Shown: positions 59,494 to 64,000 of the stretch, in pieces | Numbering within the stretch: the first letter of the stretch is position 1 | Layout of the letters: each line of letters begins with the position of its first letter | NCBI RefSeq assembly: GCF_015356865.1 | Contig: NZ_JAAFZA010000011.1 | Span: 1 to 64,000 of the forward strand | Reading direction: 5' to 3' | DNA from: Catenulispora pinisilvae | GTDB taxonomy: Bacteria > Actinomycetota > Actinomycetes > Streptomycetales > Catenulisporaceae | DNA: 64,000 bases | The notes under the pieces: model-generated | What the model saw: only the letters and a program-made list of their open reading frames with translations | What the model was told of the DNA's origin: nothing | The model's database searches: none | Program-made: the position numbers and the translations under genes

Positions 59494-60566
59494 GACGCAC
59501 CTCCGGTGACCACGTCCGAGCCCGCCGCCGCGGCCTCCACCTGGGCGAAGCGCGGGTCGACGACCTCGGAGACGTTGAATTTCGTGTTGCCCTGGTCCTG
59601 CGCCAGCAGGTCGGCGGTGGCCTGGAGCCGGGCGTCGGCGTTCGTCCAGTCCGCCGGGATGCCGGTCAGGCCCTTGAGTTGGACGGCGTGCTGGGCGTTG
59701 GCGGCGCTCAGGCCTTGGTTCTGTTCGTAGTAGAGCTGCGCGTACTGGGCCGGGTGGGTGTTCTCCCAGAGCAACGCCTTGGTCCGGGCGGTGACGTAGG
59801 CCCGGAGCGCGGCGGCCTTGCCCGCGTTCTGGACCGCGGAGGTGAGGCAGTAGAGGTTCGAGGCGTCGTCCCGGATGCCGGTGGGGATCTCGGAGGAGCC
59901 CGGGTACTGGTTCAGGTACGTCACGATGGTGCTGGTCCCCAGCGGTGCGACGTCCACCGCGTGGCTGCCCAGCGCCTGGTTGTAGGTGCTCGCCGTGCTC
60001 GGCAGGTCCACGAGCGTCACGTCCTTCTTCGTCAGCCCGGCCTTCTGCAACACCCGCAGCACCAGCGCGCCCTGGGCCTGGCCCGCGCTGTAGGCGATCT
60101 TCTTGCCTTTGAGGTCTGCCAGGGTCTTGATGTCCTTGCCGGGGGCGATGCCCAGCTCGTAGACCGGATAGGAGAGCGGGTCCACGGTCACCGACTGGAA
60201 CACGATCTTGGTCGAGGTGCCGGTCCAGTGCGCGAACAGCGACGGGATGTCGGCGACCGCGCTGCAGTCGAGCTGGTCGCCGCGGAACGCCTTGATGCTG
60301 TCCGGGCCGCCGCTGATGTTGGCCCACTTGATGGTCACACCCTCGGCGGTGAGCTCCTTGTCCAGGCCGGCGGCCTGGATCGCGATCTGAGCCGCCGGGT
60401 CGCCGATGCGCAGGACGGTGCCGGAGGGCACGGTCGTGGGCAGGGCGGCCGTCAGCGACAGCGACGGGTGGCTTGAAGACCCGCAGGCCGTCAGTCCGAC
60501 GACGGTCGCGATCGCGGTCGTGCCCGCGATGGCTGCGCGACGGAGGGTTGGTACCCGGTCGGTCAT
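59490..60566 (-). CDS. ssuA: ABC transporter substrate-binding lipoprotein, SsuA-like
   Basis: A 358-residue periplasmic-type binding protein. The signal ends in the lipobox VVGLTAC (Cys28). The fold contains GDPAAQIAIQAAGLDKELTA, WANISGGPDSIKAFRGDQLD and YPVYELGIAPGKDIKTLADL, as in NitT/TauT-family proteins for aliphatic sulfonates. AAAGG lies about ten bases before the ATG at 60566. It delivers the substrate to the SsuC/SsuB-like pair encoded directly downstream. Confidence 0.88.
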   Translation of the reverse strand: MTDRVPTLRRAAIAGTTAIATVVGLTACGSSSHPSLSLTAALPTTVPSGTVLRIGDPAAQIAIQAAGLDKELTAEGVTIKWANISGGPDSIKAFRGDQLDCSAVADIPSLFAHWTGTSTKIVFQSVTVDPLSYPVYELGIAPGKDIKTLADLKGKKIAYSAGQAQGALVLRVLQKAGLTKKDVTLVDLPSTASTYNQALGSHAVDVAPLGTSTIVTYLNQYPGSSEIPTGIRDDASNLYCLTSAVQNAGKAAALRAYVTARTKALLWENTHPAQYAQLYYEQNQGLSAANAQHAVQLKGLTGIPADWTNADARLQATADLLAQDQGNTKFNVSEVVDPRFAQVEAAAAGSDVVTGGAS

Positions 60567-60725
60567 GTGTCTCGGCCTTTCAAAGTCATCCATCCAGATA
60601 GGTTCGGTCGGGTTTCGGGGACAGGTGTGCCTGGCGGCGAACAGCGAACAGTGGGGGTGGTGAACAGTGGGGGCGAACAGCGAGCGGGATGGCGGATAGC
60701 GGCTATCGGAGTGCGAGCAGCGGCC

Positions 60726-61775
60726 TCAGACCGCGACCGGCTCCCGCAGCCGCCCGATCAGCGCGTCACCGACGCGGGCGGTCTCCTGCTTGTAGGGGGT
60801 GTCGGACAAGATGAAGTGGCTGATGCCGAGGTCGGCGTACTTGCGCAGGGCAGCCGCGACCTGGTCGGCCGAACCGACCAGCCAGGTCGTGCCGGCCCCG
60901 CCGCCCCCGTACCGGCCGGGCGTCGTGAACAGGCAGTCGTCCAGGACTTCGCCGCGCTCGGCAAGGTCCAGGAGGCGCTGCTGGCCGACCGCGGTCCGGC
61001 GGATGTTCCGGTCGGCGTCGCGTTTCGCGAGCTTGGCCACCTTCTCTTCCGCGGCCTGCCAGGCTTCCTCCGGCGTGTCCCGGACCAGCGTGGTGATCCG
61101 CAGCCCGAACTCCAACGGCTCCAGGTCGCGGTCCAGGTCGCGACTCAGGGCCCGGAGCCGGTCGATGCGTTCGGCGATGCCCGCCAGCGGCTCGCCCCAG
61201 AACAGCTGGACGTCGGCCTCCGTCGCCGAGACCTGTTCGGCCGCCGCCGACGCGCCGCCGAAGTACAGGCGCGGTCCGCCGTCGGGCAGACGCGGGACGA
61301 CCGTGGAGTCGGCGACCCGGAAGTACTCCCCGGCGAAGGTCACGTTCTCCTCGGTCCACAGCCGCCGGGCGATCCGCATGAACTCCTTGGTCCGGGCGTA
61401 GCGCTGCGCCTGGTCGCCTTCGGCGTCGCCGTACGCGGCGAGGTTGTCCTGGCCGCTGACGATGTTGACCAGGAGCCGGCCGCCGGACAGGTGCGACAGC
61501 GTCGCCGCCGAGCTCGCGAAATGCGCCGGCCGCCAGTAGCCGGGGCGGACCGCCACGAGCGGCTTGAACGTGGTGGTCCGCGCCGCGACCGCGGTGCCGA
61601 CGGTGAACGTGTCGGGACGGCCCCAGCCGGTCCCGAACAACGCGCCGGACCAGCCGTGGCGCTCGGCGGTGGTGGCCAGGTCCAGGGTGAAGTCCAGGCT
61701 GCCCCAGCCGTCGGCGGTGTCGTCGCCCCGGTGGCCGGGTTCGATGGTGTTGGGGACGTACCAGAGGAATTCCAT
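60726..61775 (-). CDS. ssuD: Alkanesulfonate monooxygenase, SsuD-like
   Basis: A 349-residue LLM flavin monooxygenase. The sequence MEFLWYVPNTIEPGHRGDD at the start and the central segments LVAVRPGYWRPAHFASSAAT, SGGRLLVNIVSGQDN and RYARTKEFMRIARRLW match the SsuD branch. That branch releases sulfite from alkanesulfonates using FMNH2. It lies between the flavin reductase and the SsuA-like gene, as expected. The exact substrate may differ from that of E. coli SsuD. Confidence 0.88.
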   Translation of the reverse strand: MEFLWYVPNTIEPGHRGDDTADGWGSLDFTLDLATTAERHGWSGALFGTGWGRPDTFTVGTAVAARTTTFKPLVAVRPGYWRPAHFASSAATLSHLSGGRLLVNIVSGQDNLAAYGDAEGDQAQRYARTKEFMRIARRLWTEENVTFAGEYFRVADSTVVPRLPDGGPRLYFGGASAAAEQVSATEADVQLFWGEPLAGIAERIDRLRALSRDLDRDLEPLEFGLRITTLVRDTPEEAWQAAEEKVAKLAKRDADRNIRRTAVGQQRLLDLAERGEVLDDCLFTTPGRYGGGGAGTTWLVGSADQVAAALRKYADLGISHFILSDTPYKQETARVGDALIGRLREPVAV

Positions 61776-61806
61776 GTGTCCTTCTTCGGGAATCGCGAGA
61801 CGAGTC

Positions 61807-61878
61807 GTCAGGCGGTCAGGCGGTCAGGCGGTCAGGCGGTCTGACAGCCAGGCGGTCTGGCAGTCAGGTGATCAGGCG
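61807..61878. repeat. Array of nine 8-bp repeats at the flavin reductase stop
   Basis: Four exact copies of GTCAGGCG (61807-61838) are followed by five degenerate copies reaching 61878. The array spans the gap between two genes and overlaps the stop codon of the flavin reductase (TGA at 61872-61874). Unit length eight means copy-number change would not matter in the gap but would at the stop. Confidence 0.9.
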
Positions 61879-62369
61879 GCGAGTGTGCGGAAACCGCTGC
61901 GGTGGAAGACCAGCGGCTGGCCCTCGGCGGCCGCCGCCCTGGCGTGCACGCGCAGCAGCGCGATGGTGTGGTCGCCGGCCTCGACCTCGCGGTAGACGCT
62001 GGTGTTGAAGTGAGCCAGACCGTCCACGACGAATCCGGAGCCCTCAGCGGCGCGCGCCAGCGGGATCCCCTCGAACCGGGAGCCGACCGGCCCGGCCAAC
62101 TGCCGGGCGAACGCGCGGTGCTGCTCGGCCAGGACCGTGATGCCCAGGTGCGTGGCGCCGCGCAGCTCCGGCCAGGTCTTCGAGCCGTTCGCGATCGACA
62201 CCGAGACCAGCGGCGGGTCCAGGCTCACCGAGGTGAAGGAACTGGCGGCCAGTCCGACCGGCTCGTCCGCCACGAAGGCGATCAGGGCCACGACCCCGGA
62301 GGGGAAGGCGCCGAACACCTCGCGCAGGGCGTCGGCGGACAGGTCCTGATTGGTGGTGAACAGGGTCAT
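61872..62369 (-). CDS. Flavin reductase (FMN-binding split-barrel)
   Basis: A 165-residue flavin reductase-like protein. The family markers are VFGAFPSGVVALIAF, GLAASSFTSVSLDPPLVSVS and ITVLAEQHRAFARQLAG, with FHRSGF at the end. It would supply reduced FMN to the SsuD-like and NtaA-like monooxygenases of this cluster. Its ATG overlaps the stop of the TauD-like gene as ATGA, so the two are co-translated. The 3' end lies in an 8-bp repeat array. Confidence 0.92.
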   Translation of the reverse strand: MTLFTTNQDLSADALREVFGAFPSGVVALIAFVADEPVGLAASSFTSVSLDPPLVSVSIANGSKTWPELRGATHLGITVLAEQHRAFARQLAGPVGSRFEGIPLARAAEGSGFVVDGLAHFNTSVYREVEAGDHTIALLRVHARAAAAEGQPLVFHRSGFRTLAA

Positions 62370-63310
62370 GACACGACAGCGCTCTGCGCCAGGAACGGCC
62401 GGCCGGCGATCAGCTCGGACTCGCGGCCGTCGACACCCACCGGCCGGTCGCCGATCAGGGTGACGCGGTGCAGCGTGCGCCGGACGTTCAGGTGGTCCAG
62501 ATCGTGCGGGGCCAGGTGCGCGGTGGCGCGGTTGTCCCAGAACGCGACGTCGCCCGCCCGCCAGCGGAAGCGCACGGTGTATTCGGGCCGGGTCAGGTGC
62601 TCGTAGAACAGGTCGAGGACGCGCCGTGACTCCACCGCGCTGAGCCCGACGATGTGGTCGGTGAAGCCGGGGTTGACGAACAGCGCCCGCTCCCCGGTCT
62701 CCGGGTGCACCCGCACCACCGGGTGCTCGGCGATCAGCAGGTTGGCGTTGACCCGCTCGGCCCGCTTGGAGTCCTCCTCGGCCGGGATGCGGAAGCGGTG
62801 CACCGCCCGCAGCGACTCGGCGAGCCGCTGAAGCGGGGCGCTGAGGCCCTCGTAGGCGGCGACCAGGTTCGTCCACTGGGTGTCGCCGCCGAACTCCGGC
62901 ACGTCCTCGGCGCGCAGGATGGAGGCGGCCGGCGGGTTGACCGCGGCGGTGACGTCGGTGTGCCAGCCCGCGAAGTACGAGTACTGACGCTTGTGGTACT
63001 CCTGCCGGAAGTCCTCGCCGTACTTCTTCGCGTAGCGGTCCGGGTCGATGGTCAGGATCTGCGGGAACTGCTCCGGCGGCGCTTCCTCGTGCGGATGCGC
63101 GTGGGTGAGCTCGCCGAACTGCCGCGCGAAGGCGATCTGCGAGCCGTGGTCCAGGCGCTGGGCCCGGAAGAAGACGACCTTGTGCTCCAGCAGTGCGGCG
63201 CGGACCGCCGCCACGGTGGTCTCCTGGAGCGGTTCGGCGAGGTCGAGCCCGCCGATCTCGGCACCTATGTGCCCGGCGACGCGGGTGATGGTGAGCTGGT
63301 TTTCTGGCAT
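62366..63310 (-). CDS. TauD/TfdA-family 2-oxoglutarate dioxygenase
   Basis: A 314-residue Fe(II)/2-oxoglutarate enzyme. The iron ligands are His117 and Asp119 in WHTDV and His265 in RATAHLAPHD, and Arg278 should bind 2-oxoglutarate. VVFFRAQ near residue 48 and the GDVAFWDNR segment are typical. TauD releases sulfite from taurine, and relatives act on alkyl sulfates; the cluster supports a sulfur substrate. It is the first enzyme gene after the leader peptide at 63464-63547. AAAGG lies about eleven bases before the ATG. Confidence 0.92.
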   Translation of the reverse strand: MPENQLTITRVAGHIGAEIGGLDLAEPLQETTVAAVRAALLEHKVVFFRAQRLDHGSQIAFARQFGELTHAHPHEEAPPEQFPQILTIDPDRYAKKYGEDFRQEYHKRQYSYFAGWHTDVTAAVNPPAASILRAEDVPEFGGDTQWTNLVAAYEGLSAPLQRLAESLRAVHRFRIPAEEDSKRAERVNANLLIAEHPVVRVHPETGERALFVNPGFTDHIVGLSAVESRRVLDLFYEHLTRPEYTVRFRWRAGDVAFWDNRATAHLAPHDLDHLNVRRTLHRVTLIGDRPVGVDGRESELIAGRPFLAQSAVVS

Positions 63311-63463
63311 GACGACATGGGCCTTTCAGAAGGCGGGGGAGAAAGCGCGCGGGCACGCCGAAGGGGAATCAGCGGCGCGATTCAAAAGCTCGAATGCAGA
63401 ACCCTGAAATAGTCGCCGGATTCACCAGACGCGACGTAAGGGTGGGCCCTTGGGGGCGGAGAA

Positions 63464-63547
63464 CTACCGAGAAGCCGAACAGACGGCACTGGCCTGCCGT
63501 CGAAGGTCGACGTGCAGACGGGCCACGAGGAGCGCGCCGGAGGTCAT
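63464..63547 (-). CDS. Cysteine-type leader peptide of the sulfur operon
   Basis: A 27-residue frame starting MTSGALLVARLHVDLRRQ and containing AVC near its end. The LVARLHVDLRR core followed by a Cys-containing end matches the short leader peptides that precede sulfur-assimilation operons in many actinobacteria. There, ribosome stalling at Cys codons is proposed to control expression. It sits 153 bp upstream of the TauD-like gene. TTGACG lies 30 bp upstream (63577-63582) and could be a -35 element; the -10 is unclear. The rest of 63311-63702 shows no other gene. Confidence 0.75.
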   Translation of the reverse strand: MTSGALLVARLHVDLRRQASAVCSASR

Positions 63548-63702
63548 GCGTCCACGATCGCAGCGTGATTCGCGGGCGTCAACACGCGTCCATTTCATCT
63601 CTACTGAAATAATGCAGGCCGCAGCGCTGAGACGTGCTCTGGTGTCGTTTTCCCCTGATGTGTTCCATCGGCGCGATGCCGGGAGTCTTATCTGGTGAGA
63701 CA

Positions 63703-64000
63703 TCAACTCGGCCGGGTATTCGCGGCCAGTGCGGCGCGCACCGGGCCGCGCGCGGCGGCGAGCCAGGGCTCGTAGGCGGCCGGGTCGTCGTAGGAGGAGT
63801 CGAGCAGGTACAGGGCGCGGGTCGGCAGCAGCGCGCCGAGTTCGGTCAGCACCGGCTTGAGGAAGACCTCGGGCGCCATCGCGTGGCCGGGTCCGGCGCC
63901 GAGCATCAGCGGAATGGTGACCACGCCGGCCAGCGAGTCGGCTTTGAACCGGTCGAGGAAGAGCTTGAGCAGGCCGGTGTACGAGGCCTTGTAGGTCGGG
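63703..64000 (-). CDS. NADPH-dependent FMN reductase, SsuE-like, 5' end outside window
   Basis: The frame stays open to base 64000, so the start lies beyond the window. The visible 99 residues begin PTYKASYTGLLKLFLDRF, the flavodoxin-fold segment diagnostic of NADPH-dependent FMN reductases. They continue TIPLMLGAGPGHAMAPEVFL to a normal C-terminus. SsuE-type enzymes supply FMNH2 to SsuD-type monooxygenases. It lies upstream of the leader peptide and may belong to a separate transcript. Confidence 0.88.
   Translation of the reverse strand, partial: PTYKASYTGLLKLFLDRFKADSLAGVVTIPLMLGAGPGHAMAPEVFLKPVLTELGALLPTRALYLLDSSYDDPAAYEPWLAAARGPVRAALAANTRPS

Overview
The window comes from a very GC-rich actinobacterial chromosome. 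The evidence is the strong G/C third-position bias, the many GTG/TTG starts, the FemAB and Tat-type envelope genes, the C+ zinc-type S18, and the rpsF-ssb-rpsR-rplI block next to dnaB. A Streptomyces/Catenulispora-like member is my guess; nothing here fixes the genus. No rRNA, tRNA, CRISPR array, insertion sequence or prophage was recognised.

Layout. 0-4 kb: the end of a MacB/FtsX-type permease, then a TetR regulator divergent from a DrrA/DrrB-like exporter. 4-14 kb: a large DUF4132 protein, an FAD monooxygenase/TetR divergent pair with a clear 12-bp inverted-repeat operator, a SnoaL-like protein, an alpha/beta hydrolase, a lipoprotein and a transmembrane Ser/Thr kinase. 14-20.5 kb: the housekeeping core. 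dnaB carries an intein with all the marks of class 3 and has a cluster of DnaA-box-like sites upstream; a Tat-exported DMFase-like protein sits between dnaB and rplI-rpsR-ssb-rpsF. 20.5-24 kb: a small membrane protein, endonuclease IV, a FemAB transferase and an alanine-racemase-like enzyme. 24-33 kb: mixed accessory genes (secreted papain-like protease with a membrane-anchored partner, helix-turn-helix protein, ECF sigma factor facing a WrbA-like flavoprotein, LysR facing an SDR, HAD hydrolase).

33-43.3 kb is a carbohydrate regulon on the minus strand: a sialidase-like enzyme with two ricin-type lectin domains, then sugar ABC transporter (binding protein and two permeases), GH2 glycosidase, LacI regulator and polysaccharide deacetylase. 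Both transcription units begin behind a pair of identical 12-bp palindromes spaced 33 bp apart, which I infer to be the LacI operators. 43.3-50.5 kb holds a second DUF4132 paralogue, divergent from an ESX/WXG-like gene pair, a small hypothetical gene and an APH(6)/StrB-type kinase.

50.5-64 kb is a minus-strand organosulfur scavenging cluster: FMN reductase (cut by the window end), a cysteine-type leader peptide, TauD-like dioxygenase, flavin reductase, SsuD-like monooxygenase, SsuA-C-B-like transporter, a second flavin monooxygenase, a fused two-in-one ABC exporter, an internally deleted aldo/keto reductase and a frameshifted flavin monooxygenase. Start/stop overlaps (ATGA or GTGA) link many of these, so most of the cluster is probably co-transcribed. 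Short tandem repeats of 8-18 bp recur throughout the window at gene ends, linkers and intergenic gaps.
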